64,000 nt of DNA from Brienomyrus brachyistius (Eukaryota; Chordata; Actinopteri; Osteoglossiformes; Mormyridae): positions 5,633,001 through 5,697,000 of the forward strand of contig NC_064554.1 of the NCBI RefSeq assembly GCF_023856365.1. The letters run 5' to 3'. Positions 41,791 to 53,369 of this stretch are shown here, in pieces. The translations under genes were made by a program, and so were the position numbers. The notes under the pieces are model-generated. The model did not search any database. It worked only from the letters and a program-made list of their open reading frames with translations, and was not told the origin of the DNA. Within the stretch, counting starts at the first letter, position 1. Every line of letters starts with the position of its first letter.

Positions 41791-44578
41791 TTTAAACATA
41801 TTTCTCATCCGCGTTTCCTTGTTGATCGTCGTAAGTATATGTACGCAACCGTATTGGTTTTTCCTTTCTTTGCAAGCTGTTACAAATGTTAAGTACGTAG
41901 CGCAATTGCACTGCCTTCTAATTCTTTGTTGAAGTATTCGGGTTTCTGACTTTCTGTCTTGTATAATACTAAAAGATAAAATATATAGAAAAATAATTTA
42001 CGAAATCCTTCTATGTTCCAAAGAATAGCCTAGGGACCCCCACGCCCACCCCCACAAATGTTTTCAAGTATAAAACTAAAAGCACATATCGATGCGCAGA
42101 ACATGACCCTGTCACATGACACGCTAAAGTTTTAAACCTGCTTACGTATTTTTTATATGTAGTTATTTGAAAGTTTTTCACGTTGTTTTTGACGTTACAT
42201 TTATAAACACAGTAGGTGCTAATCTGAAAGAGACCCGATATGTGTCCCAAGCGTCAGGAAGAAAGCCTGAAGGAGCTGGATTATTAAAATATATTATCCT
42301 CTCACACACTCACATTTTTGTTATTTTCAAGCTGGCGTTTTAAAACACCCTGAAACTTCAATTATTAAAAAGTACTTTTTTTTTTCCTGAAAGCCTCCGC
42401 GGTACTGTAAACATTCAGTGTTGTTCCACGAACACAGATGACTCACAGTTACCTGCGGCCAACGCCCAGATATATGAAAATTCGTCTTTGCGGGATTCAG
42501 CGACACGTTACTGTCATGAGACTTTTGACACAATGTAACGCCATATTACTTCCTATATATGAAGTGTTCAGAGAGATAGATAAAAATACCATTATAAAAA
42601 ATTAGCTGAGAAAACAGTATTGCGGTACAATACTTTACACGATTTGCACTTTTTTTTGCTCATTTCTTGCACTATATGATTTCGGAACTTTACAAGATCA
42701 TGAGCAAACACAAACCACTGATATTAAATGGTCATTCCGTTTATTGAGTGAAAAATAAATCTTGAAGAATGTTTATTTTGTTAAATGTATTAATAGTTAT
42801 ATATGTAATTGCACATGTTCGATTTAGTGAATACCATATCATGACCGTAAACAGTATCCTAGCATACAATATCAGATTTTTACCAGACTTGTTAGTGTCT
42901 TTGGTTTGTTTGTAGTTTGTTTGTCTCTCGAAAAAAAGAATATCACTATTAATGTACTAAACTATTTTATAGAGCTTTTAATGTGGTTTGACTAGTTTGT
43001 GTTTGAGCAAAAAATAATCTCACTCCAAAACTGCTGAAATAAAAAGCAATAACACACAGTAGCGTGTTTATGGACGCAGCCATGTTTGTTCCGAGATCGA
43101 CATTGTCGAACATGATGTCACTCATCTCGGGATTTCCGACTTCCGAGAGAAAAACGAACGCACCATAACTTCCTTTAGCTACTTTCATGGAGTACCCCTC
43201 AGGTTCCTTAACTTAGGTGTAAAAGCGCCTTACATAGCGTAATGTTTCGATTTCATTTAGACCACTAGACATCTGCATCTGATGGTAAGGACGGAGTTAG
43301 TTTAACCGAGTTTAATTTTAAGGTTGAAACAGAGCTGCCACAGATCCTGAATTTTACCGGATCGTCGAGTATTTAAAATGAAATGCCGTGTCCCGTCTTG
43401 AACCAACGTTGGAGAGAATTTGTCCCGTATTCGTGGTTTGACCCCTCCCCCTTGCAAATTTTATACTTTATCGTGAAGTCCAGTATTTCTTCATATATAA
43501 GGTGGCAACAACCACAGGATGTAATGGCCTACAAACACTACAAAAGTCTTGCATTGCAAGTAATTATTAGCTAGCAGCACTTTGGTTGAATAGTACTGAG
43601 TCAGGACGCTTTACCAAACTAGACTCAAGACTGAAGAAGTTTTATGTGTCACATGCATAGTTATACACATAAATCATGCAGTGAAATGTAACAATGAATC
43701 ACTCCTGAGACTGTGCATTTGATTTAAATAAAAAAAAGATAACTAAATATGGTACATAATTGTGGTGATATGGCATGTAAGTTTTATTACTGTTCCTTCT
43801 CGCTCATGTTTAGTCAGTGGAGGTGTTAAACTTCGTATACATATACAGATACATAAATGACAAGCAGTATGTACAAAAGTACACAATATGTACTCAAATA
43901 ATTCAAAATTTAAAGTGACATTGTGCTTTGCAGAACAGATGTGCAAATGCCTGTTGGCTAAACGGGGAAGGGATACAGAGTGAAAGCAACAGGGGCTGAC
44001 CCTGACAGGAATACTGTGTTAGTTTTACACCAGATGTAACAGGACACTTTTATCCAAAGCGACATACATTCTGTTTTGAGGGTCAAGGTCAGTCAGTCCC
44101 TGGAGTAGCTGGGGACATAAGGGTCATGCTCAAAGACCCAAACGGTGAAATAACTCTGCTGACTCTCTATTTTGTGTTTACTAAAGTGTCTTTGAATTAC
44201 ATAAATTTTTTTTTGAAGATCTGAAATAATTGAATGTGACAAACATGCAAAAATTGAAGAAACAAGGAATGCAACTGTAGCAACATCACAGACTGATAAC
44301 CTGCTTTAGTGGCTTCATCTTCAGTCTCCATAAATACTCATATGATGTAAACTCCACAATATGCCTGACAGACGTCATCATGCATGGATCACTGCTTGTC
44401 TTTATATTAAAATGCTATTGCAGCTACTCTGTTGTTTTCACTTGAATCACCTTGGAATGCAGCTCTGCTCCTGAAATGTCACCTCATTGGTCGAGGTCCA
44501 AAGAGAACAGTGACTCATACAGTCATGTCAGCAGCACAATGACACAACATTACACCTTGAAATGCATCTAAGAATAAC
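41790..44578. other. Upstream block of gene 3, non-coding
   Basis: The first part matches 20600-21060. 42250-42680 is a diverged relative of 9067-9500, and 44005-44200 repeats 9713-9890. About 1.2 kb (42770-43985) has no counterpart elsewhere in the window. No gene supported. Confidence 0.5.
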
Positions 44579-44925
44579 TGTCAGGATCGGGTCTTGTCCT
44601 GCCCCTTCAGTTGATCTGATTTCCTGTTAGACCAGCTGCGGTTACTGGTCATCCTTTCTGTGGAGTCTTGTGTGCTTTGTGTGTTTTGCTTCCCAGACTG
44701 CCGTGTGGCTCAATGGGCTAAGCTGGTGGTTCTTAAACACATCCCCCCATTATTGGTCTGGCTTTGAGGTTGGCCTGATTTGTTCCTTGGTTGGTCCTTA
44801 TGTGTCTTACTGCCTGTATCTTCTTAGTTGTATGTGTTAGTTTTACTTTGCAGTTAGTTATAATTTAGTTCTTGTTCTTACATACTTGTTTTTTCCCCCT
44901 TGTGGTCCCTTTATTTTCCCAGTTC
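44579..44925 (+). repeat. Dispersed repeat with tRNA-like promoter motifs, diverged copy
   Basis: TGTCAGGATCGG start, GGCTCAATGGGCTAAG A-box-like motif, GGCTTTGAGGTTGG B-box-like motif and CTTGTGGTCCCTTTA end, parallel to 28299-28690. Confidence 0.45.
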
Positions 44926-45240
44926 TCCCATTGTGTTCTGTTTAATGAAACCCTGTATGTTGAGAGAAGCTGTGTGGATCGGTCCCTCCTTCGTCATGCT
45001 ATGCCATAACAATAACATGCTGATTCAAAGGACGACAGCCTCCCACTGCGATCTTATCCAGCTATGTAACCAGCATACAGTTTCAGACATGCTGCTCTGG
45101 ACTCCTAGTTTCTAGTAATCCTACTCAGTCACCTTTGTCACAAAAACATCCATTACCAAATAATACCCTGTCGTTGTCTAATAATTTCAGTAGTCAGTAC
45201 ATTTATCATCTTAATTAGTGACATTTTGGGTCTTCACGGC

Positions 45241-46237
45241 TGTCTTAAAATGGATGAGAGAGGGATATAGGGCTCTCGAAGGAACAAACAGGCACGCTTA
45301 GGTTCACTCAAAAAAACACTTTAATACAAGTGATACAAGATAACCTCGCATTAAAATCAATGTCAATTAAAAACAATGCAAGATAACCTTATACCACCAG
45401 AGATATAGTATAGTATAAATCATACGAATATATATATATATATAGAAAGCAACAATAAAAATATAGGTAAGGCGAACTATTATCACAAGCGGTGATAATT
45501 AATCCCCTTAATCAATCGAACGCAATAGCAGCTGCTAAACTATTTACACTCGGACGTGCCCTCATCACCCACCTTCACACACGGACTGGGGAGCCCTTTT
45601 CAGTCGTGGCAGGAGACCAACACGTGAGTTCCGAGAAATGCCGGGCGATGCGCGCTCTATCCCACGGCTGAGCTCCGGTCAGTACTGAGTTTTCCCCGTC
45701 CTTTATACTAAATTGGGTGCTGCCTGTGGGCAGGGGGTGAGCTGGCCAGGCTCACCCCTTCCCCCCAGGGCAAGGTGTTATCCAATTCCCCCTTTTGTCC
45801 GAGTGTTGCTGCTTGTGATAATAAAATACAATAGGCGTCCTGGTGCCGGGTGTCTGCGCAACGCCTTCCTGTCCCCCCTACCGACAACATAGGGTACTAG
45901 ATAACGACCCCCCTCTGTTAACCAAGATAAACATTCTGTATGCCGATCTAATGGCTCAGATAAGCATCCTGGTTTCTTTTATGAGCCGAAGTTCTTTACG
46001 GCGAAATAGATTTCATTGTATGGAGATCGGTAGCGAAATAGATTTCATTGTATGGAGATCGGTAGAGGACAACATGTTCGTGCAGTTCACTTGGGGTGAA
46101 TCATGGACGATTAATCTGAATTCAGGACGATCAGTGCCCACCCGATCAGAATCAATCCCCTTAATCAATATTACCGTAAAAGGATTAACTCCATACCACG
46201 TGGTCGACGTAATCGTCCGTGAATTCATCCTAATACA
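45241..46237 (-). mobile_element. Solo LTR, 997 bp
   Basis: TG...CA ends (minus strand TGTATTAGG to TTAAGACA) with a perfect 5-bp duplication ACGGC at 45236-45240 and 46238-46242. The duplicate locus near 21705 shows the empty site. The minus strand has a TATA box TAGTATAAAG at 45710-45701 and an ATTAAA signal at 45325-45320. No coding region of a retroelement is present. An LTR retrotransposon or endogenous retrovirus is the likely source. Confidence 0.8.
46001..46064. repeat. 32-bp perfect tandem duplication inside the LTR
   Basis: Two identical units beginning GCGAAATAGATTTCATTG at 46001 and 46033, in what would be the U3 part of the LTR. Confidence 0.9.
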
Positions 46238-46830
46238 ACGGCTAGTGTGCATATTCTGCTCACAGAAAGACTTGGAACACTTGCTTAATGTAATAAAAAA
46301 TACTGCAAATGTATTATTTTTACAGCAAAAATTATTTAATCATTTGTTAAAAAAATATATCACATTCAAATCAACCAGTATTTTTAAGTAAAACATTCAT
46401 TTGAAGTAGTAATACACTGAAAGCCAAATTATAGTTCTACTGTTCTGCTGTTCTGAGTTAAAAAGTTAATTGGCAAGCAGTCTCATTAATTAGTCACACC
46501 TTTGCAATAGTATAAAACACCAAAAAATTGTGTCAAAATTATTAAGACACTTAATAACAAGAAAATCTCTGTGTGAAGGACATATGCAGGTATGTTAAAC
46601 ATTGCTTGTCAATGGACTTTTGTTATGAAACCAATAAATTTGCAACATTTTTGCAGAATTAAGCAAGTGTAACAAGACGTTATATACGTATGAGCACTGT
46701 ATGTCAGCAAACCATATACTCTCTTACATACTGCACATATTGCACTTGCTACTCTCTGCACTAAAAGATTGTGATTATTAGGTAAATCACTGTACAATTA
46801 CTTCAAATAATGTTATGATATTTTTTTTTA

Positions 46831-47112
46831 ATGAGGGGAAACCAGGGAGACACATGCAGTGAAGTTTGCCTAGCGTGCTACCTGGGTTGTTTTCGCCACT
46901 GGGACAAAAATGCTGGTAAATGTGCTACCACAACACCAAACAAACCCATAAGGAGCGAGAGAGGAATGTTTGGCCTGTGCTGGGTGAGGGATGGTCAGTA
47001 CGGCCTATCCCCTGAAAAGGACTTCAAACAGGCCTGCTCAGTAGAGAGCCTTCACAGTGCCATTGAGTGTGTATGGGTGCGGCAATTTCAGTACACTGCA
47101 TGCTTAAATTAA
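46831..47112 (+). CDS. Unrecognised 93-codon ORF, copy 2
   Basis: Protein identical to 22495-22776; only a third-position Thr codon differs (ACC to ACA). The following 320 bp differ at about nine positions plus an 8-bp indel. Confidence 0.3.
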   Translation: MRGNQGDTCSEVCLACYLGCFRHWDKNAGKCATTTPNKPIRSERGMFGLCWVRDGQYGLSPEKDFKQACSVESLHSAIECVWVRQFQYTACLN

Positions 47113-47439
47113 TAGAGTGCAGGATTTAAACCTTGACCGTATAAGAGTCACTGAGCAAATTGTGAAAGTTTACATGAAATATTTGTGTGACAAGGGTAAA
47201 CAGACAAGGGTAAGGCATGTTTACCTGCTGTAATCAAAGTATGAATCATTATTGTTGTTTGAGATATATTATTATTATAAAAGAGAGCACATGCAAGGCA
47301 TTTCCTGGTAAAACAATTTTCTGCTTTTCCTGTTTCTTTTTTTCCTTTTAATTTGCTGTTGTTAAAGGCACCGTGCAATGAAAATCTGCCTTCACCTCGC
47401 CATAACTGAGTTTCGCATCTATACCTCCATAACTTCCGG

Positions 47440-49060
47440 TCATGTACCAACAGCATTCAAAATAGCCAGGGTCATTCCCATCTTAAACAAACCCACTCTA
47501 AATCCCTTGGACACTTTCAACTACCGACCAGTATCGCTTTTTTCCTTCCTTTCAAAAATCCTCGAACATACAGTCTACAACCAGCTCTCTCTCTATCTCT
47601 CTCAGAACAACCTCCAGGATCCTAATCAGTCTGGCTTCAAAGCAGCTCACTCTACGGAGACTGCCCTCTTAGCAGTCACCGAGAAGCTACATGCTGCCAG
47701 ATCAGCCAAACTGTCATCTGTCCTCATCCTTCTTGACCTATCAGCAGCATTTGACACGGTCAACCACAAGACTCTCCTATCCATCCTTAGGAGTCTTGGC
47801 ATTGGTGGCTTGGCATGGTGCTGGCTTGCTTCCTACCTAGAAGGCCGAACATACCAAGTGACATGGAATGGATCCACATCTACCCCACGTTGTCTTTTCA
47901 CCGGTGTCCCTCAGGGCTCGGTTCTTGGCCCTCTCTTATTCTCCCTCTACACTAAATCTCTTGGTAAGGTTATATCCTCACATGGCTTCTCCTACCACTG
48001 CTATGCCAATGACACTCAACTCATCCTCTCTTTCCCTCCCTCAGACACTCATGTCTCCACTAAGATCTCTGCATGCTTGGCAGACATCTCATCTTGGATG
48101 ACCGCTCACCAACTAAAACTCAACACTAGTAAAACCGAACTGCTTTACATCCTGGCTGACTCATCCCCCCTCCAGGACCTTGCGATCTCCTTTGACAACT
48201 CCCTGATCCGTCCTTCGGTTTCTGCTCGCAAACTTGGGGTTACCATGGATGATCGGTTGTCCTTTTCCTCACATATCACCAGTCTCTCTCGCTCTTGTTG
48301 GTTTCTCCTCTTTAACATCAGGAGGATACGTCCATTTCTTTCCACTCAGGCTACCCAGATACTTGTCCAGTCCCTCGTCATCTCACGCCTTGACTACTGC
48401 AACTCACTTCTAGCGGGTTTACCACTGCATGCCATCCGTCCCCTCCAACTGATTCAGAATGCAGCTGCTCGTCTTGTTTTCAACCTTCCCAAGTTCTCCC
48501 ACAGCACTCCTTTGCTGCGCTCCCTCCACTGGCTTCCTGTAGCTGCACGCATCAGATTCAAAACACTGATGCTCGCATACAAAGCCAAAAATGGTCTGGC
48601 ACCATCCTACCTAAAAGACCTCATCACACCCCTCACTGCACCACAATCTCTCCGATCCTCCAGCACTGCTCGACTGGTCCCACCACCCCCCAAGGCACAA
48701 GGAAGACACACATCTCGGCTCTTCTCTGTCCTGGCACCTAGTTGGTGGAATGAACGCCCCCTTGATGTCCGAACAGCTGAATCCGTGAATGTCTTCAAGC
48801 GACAACTGAAAACATTCCTTTTTCAGAAATACCTGACGTAGTACTTCTGGTATCTTACTCTCAGCTCTTTTCCTTGTGTGCATATATATTAAAAAATAAT
48901 AATAATTTTTGCACTTTCCCAACAGAGTATTCAGATAGATGGTATTCATAGCCTGGGTCTTTATTGAGCTAGTATCGGAAAAATTCATTGCAGAGTCATA
49001 AATCACTTATCTAAGTCGCTCTGGCTAAGGGTGTCTGCCAAATGCTGTAAATGTAAATGT
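47440..49060 (+). pseudogene. L2-like LINE, 5'-truncated, copy 2
   Basis: One long open frame (within 47378-48841) covers most of the reverse transcriptase from the RVIPI motif through [22 protein letters not shown] and the C-terminal HWLPVAARIRF region. The catalytic box reads YAND instead of YADD, the first catalytic Asp being lost, and endonuclease and ORF1 are absent. The tail is the same as in copy 1. Presumed inactive. Confidence 0.87.
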
Positions 49061-49448
49061 ATATCTGACATACAGCAAATTTCAAACATGGTCGCTCCGT
49101 CTTTAAAATATATGTAAGAAGTGGTGAAATGGGCTGATACAAAAAAAGTCCTAGACTAGTTATGTAACAGCCGTTGCTACACCTCCGAACTTAACGTACA
49201 ACAGTGCACGTTGAAGCACGATGAACCTGCACAAACTGCAATATATGTTTTCTCTCTCAAGGGTTATGAATGCGGAGCTTCCACAAGTGCAGGAAAAAAC
49301 ATACTGACAGCCACAGATGTAAGGTTATTTATTACTAATATGCTAAGAAGGTAAGTGCTATTCAGGGGTACGTTTCCCAACGTTACGTAATGGTATGTGA
49401 AGGGTGACATCTAGTGGACGTGAAGGGGAGTGGCGGTTGTTGAATATA

Positions 49449-50290
49449 CACTCTCCGGCCACTTTATTAGGTACACCTCCCTAGTACCGGGTTGGACCCC
49501 CTTTTGCCTTCAGAACTGCCTTAATCCTTCGTGGTATAGATTCAACAAGGTACTGGATACATTCCTCAGAGATATTGGTACATATTGACATGATAGCATC
49601 ACGCAGTTGCTGCAGATTTCTCCGCTGCACATCCATGATGCGATTCGCCCGTTCCACCACAACCCAAAGGTGCTCTATTGGATTGAGATCTGGTGACTGT
49701 GGAGGCCATTTGAGTACAGTGAACTCATTGTCATGTTCAAGAAACCAGTCTGAGATGATTCGAGCTTTATGACATGGTGCATTATCCTGCTGGAAGTAGC
49801 CATCAGAAGATGGGTACATTGTGGTCATAAAGGGATGGACATGGTCAGCAACAATACTCAGGTAGGCCTTGGCGTTGCAACGATGATCAATTAGTACTAA
49901 GGGGCCCAAAGTGTGCCAAGAAAATGTCCCCCACACCATTACACCACCATCAGCCTGAACCGTTGATACAAGGCAGGATGGATCCATCCTTTCATGTTGT
50001 TGACACCAAATTCTGACCCTACCATCCGAATGTTGCAGCAGAAATCGAGACTCATCAGACCAGGCAACATTTTTCCAATCTTCTATTGTCCAATTTCGGT
50101 GAGCCTGTGCGAATTGTAGCCTCAGTTTCCTGTTCTTTGCTGACAGGAGTGGCACCCGGTGTGGTCTTCTGCTGCTGTAGCCCATCTGCCTCAAGGTTCG
50201 ACGTGTTGTGCATTCGGAGATGCTCTTCTTCACACCTTGGTTGTAATGAGTGGTTATTTGAGTTACTGTTGCCTTTCTATCAGCTCGAAC
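49449..50290 (-). pseudogene. Tc1-like transposase, N-terminally truncated, copy 2
   Basis: Open frame of about 270 transposase codons ending at 49481. All three catalytic acidic residues are visible: WSDESRF, QQDNAPCH and NPIEHLW (DD34E type). The DNA-binding N-terminus and one inverted end are missing, deleted at a junction (near 50290) with sequence matching 9664 onward. Not mobile by itself. Confidence 0.88.
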
Positions 50291-51714
50291 TGGTTGTGCC
50301 ACCTGTAGCAGCAACATCTGCAATGTTCTTATTGAGGAATACTGTGTTAGTTTTACACCAGATGTAACAGGACACTTTTATCTAAAGCGACATACATTCT
50401 GTTTTGAGGGTCAAGGTCAGTCAGTCCCTGGAGTAGCTGGGGACATAAGGGTCATGCCCAAACGGTGAAATAACTTTGCTGACTCTATTTTGACCTCACC
50501 TCATGGTCCACTGTGATGCCCCTAGCTGTCACTCTCCTGCAGCCTGTCTCTCTCACAAACACATCCTAACTGTTTGAAAAGATACACAACACACATAAAA
50601 TAGCGACTAGAAGATCTTCTCCTAGAGACGCATAGAAGTAAAAATTGGAGATTTACTGAATCTCTTCTTGGTAATAAATGGAACATTCTGCCAGCACTAT
50701 TTATGAACTAAATGAGTTTCTAGTAATTCAGTAGCTTACTTTGGGTGTTTTCCAAATAAATGGCAGATCTAGACCCATTTTTGACGGGTTTCTTGCTCAT
50801 TTTTATGTTGTAACAGCAAACACAGTGGGATGAGAATTGTGACTGACACGAACGATATGTACCGCGGCGTTGTCAGTGTTGCTATTTGTGTTATGCTGTT
50901 AATTAACCAAGCTCGACACGAGACGATTAAATTCCACCATTTCACATAACCTTTTATTGATTAACTGTTAGTTATGATGCAAGGTCTCCAATGAGTTAAG
51001 TTTACACACAAATCCGTACTGCGCTTCTGTGCTCACTGCTCCCTGTGTTGTCTCCTTACACGTGGATTTGGAAATGAGCGTCTGCCTGCCAGAGCGGGAG
51101 CTGAGAATAAACCGTTTTAATGGAAGAAAGGGGTTCTCCAAATAAAAACTATAAGAAAAAAACTTTAAATTATGTAATGAGATATATTAATCGTATATGT
51201 TTTCTGTAACCAGGCATCATATGTGATACCCCTGAGGAAGATGATCCCCACCACAGCACTGGGGAGGGACGCGTCTATTAGTGCACTTCAAGCGCGTATC
51301 TATATCAATAAGGTAACAAAAGTACCGTACTTCAACGTGTTGATTTTCCACTAGCGTGAAAACTGGTACTGGCACACTGAATTTGAAAAATGGCTGTAGT
51401 AGGACTGGACGATATGAAATATTAATACTAACATCGCATGTTATTCCCATTCAATTCTTATATCGATAGTCAACTACATTAATATCAGGCTTTTTCTAGT
51501 CTTCAGTTTAGTACGAATATTATAGTGCAGGAAGTGCTAAAACTCCTTTTTTGTTTCATATATACCCCACTCTTTATTACAACAAAATCACATTGTGCGA
51601 TCATAGAATATTATACAAAACACTTTATTTCTCGTTATGCTATCCTGGTCTTATTGTATCTGCTCTTCCGAAAAGATCTCAATTAAAGTTTGGGTCTCTT
51701 TATTTATGCACCTA

Positions 51715-51809
51715 TTTATGCAGTCTGGGCCTCCCTGCTGAGACTGCTGCCCCCCCGGATTAAGCGGAAGATGATGGATGGATGGATGGATGGATGGATG
51801 GATGGATGA
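51715..51809 (+). mobile_element. LINE 3' tail with (ATGG)n
   Basis: A GGCCTCCCTGCTGAGACTGC stretch followed by GGATTAAGCGGAAGATG and nine or so ATGG units. I recall this as the 3' end of a common fish non-LTR retrotransposon. Absent from copies 1 and 2 of the duplicon. Confidence 0.6.
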
Positions 51810-51830
51810 ACATTATATACTTCAACAACT

Positions 51831-52268
51831 CACCTGGAACATAGTAGTAGTTTCAGACGCCTTAGTCCATGCCTCATTTTTTTTATTTATCCCCCAGTAT
51901 GCAAACAGGGACATGTCATGAATAACTGGTAAGCCTATAACCGTAGCCTGACTTAGCTGTGCATGTAAACGTACTATTACATAAATAGTACTAAAAATGT
52001 ATCATGACTGTTCTACTAGAACATGCTGTTATGTAATGAAAAAGAAAACAATGTTTTAAATAAGTAACTTTAACATTTACAATTTTCGTTGCATGCTATG
52101 GCGCCAAAATTAGTATGCCGCTTGCTTCCTTTTTCACCAAAATACATTATATACTTAAACAATTCACCCGGAACACCAGTAGCTTCAGACATCTTTGTCC
52201 ATGCAAGATTTTTTTTAAATTTATCCCCTAGTATGCAAACAGGGACATGTCATGAATAACTGGTAAGC
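51831..52268. repeat. Local duplication of about 110-120 bp
   Basis: 51831-51938 and 52146-52268 are imperfect direct copies (ATTATATACTTCAACAA-type start, GGACATGTCATGAATAACTG near the end). Other duplicon copies have one. Confidence 0.65.
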
Positions 52269-53369
52269 CTGCTACAGATACGATCAGTTTCTTCTGCATT
52301 ACGCTTGGGAACCGTTTGGTCAGATGAAAAGTTCACAGCCTTGTATTCTGTAGAACTCTCTTTAGTGGAGCATTTGTGCATTCCTACTGGTTGTCACCGA
52401 ACCATATATTAGTTCATTACCATAAAGTTGACCGGGCTACAACTTCATTTTTCTACACTGACGAAATCGTGCCGCGCCACTGAATGACTTCCGGTTGTTT
52501 TGATGCTTTTGACATTCGTGGTGTGACCATACTGTAATGATGGCCAAAACAATGCTTTATGTGGCTTTTGCTGTATTTTTGAGCCCACTAGATGGTGGTG
52601 TCTGTTCAAAAAAGTGCTCAAAGCATGTCCGAAAGTAAATCAAGAGCTGCGTTCTGGAGGAGGTCAGAAAATACAGCAAATATAGATATAATTTGTATTA
52701 TTTATTTAGAATTCATATAATTACATTATTGGTTACAGGTACTACTGTTTTTATTGCTGAATTATATATATTTTTGGCGTAAGTTACTAAGTTTTGGAGT
52801 TGCATTCCCTAACCTTATTTTTTCCATTGGAAATATGTATTTTAGTACGTGATTTTAGTACATGCAAGGTTGCTCAAGAACGCATTAGTCATGTTGTAGC
52901 AGTACTGACTGAACACTGATAAAACTGCAGCAATTTCTAACTATCACTAATCTGTAGCGTTCAAGGAATTTTTGACTGTATTATACTGTATAAATGGCTT
53001 TTCATGGTGACCTCGTTCAGGATAAGTATCATGACTGGAATGATGGATGGATGGATGGATGCAACAGCTTCTCAACACAGAAAATCTTTCATATTTCTTC
53101 ACATCCTGAAGGCATTCTTACATTTATACATGTGTAACATTTAGGGTTACATACAGACATTTTAAATGACAGTGAAGTAAGTTGAACTCTCGATTTTCAA
53201 GTAACTGAGCATGAATATTTCTTATATTAAGGCATACAGTATGTGGCATGTCCCCTATTGTAAGATTCAAATTAACCACAATCACCAATAACTATTTTGA
53301 CACATTTGGCATGCAAATTTGTAAAGCTACCAGTTGATATTTGGTTCAGATGGACAGAACGGTGATGGA

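Larger units (their letters stand above)
50290..53369. repeat. Intergenic duplicon, copy 3 (between genes 3 and 4)
   Basis: Corresponds to 9664-13251 and to 27305-31404, minus about 1.2 kb (equivalent to 27510-28726; junction near 50495). Contains a LINE tail and a local tandem duplication. No gene seen. Confidence 0.75.
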
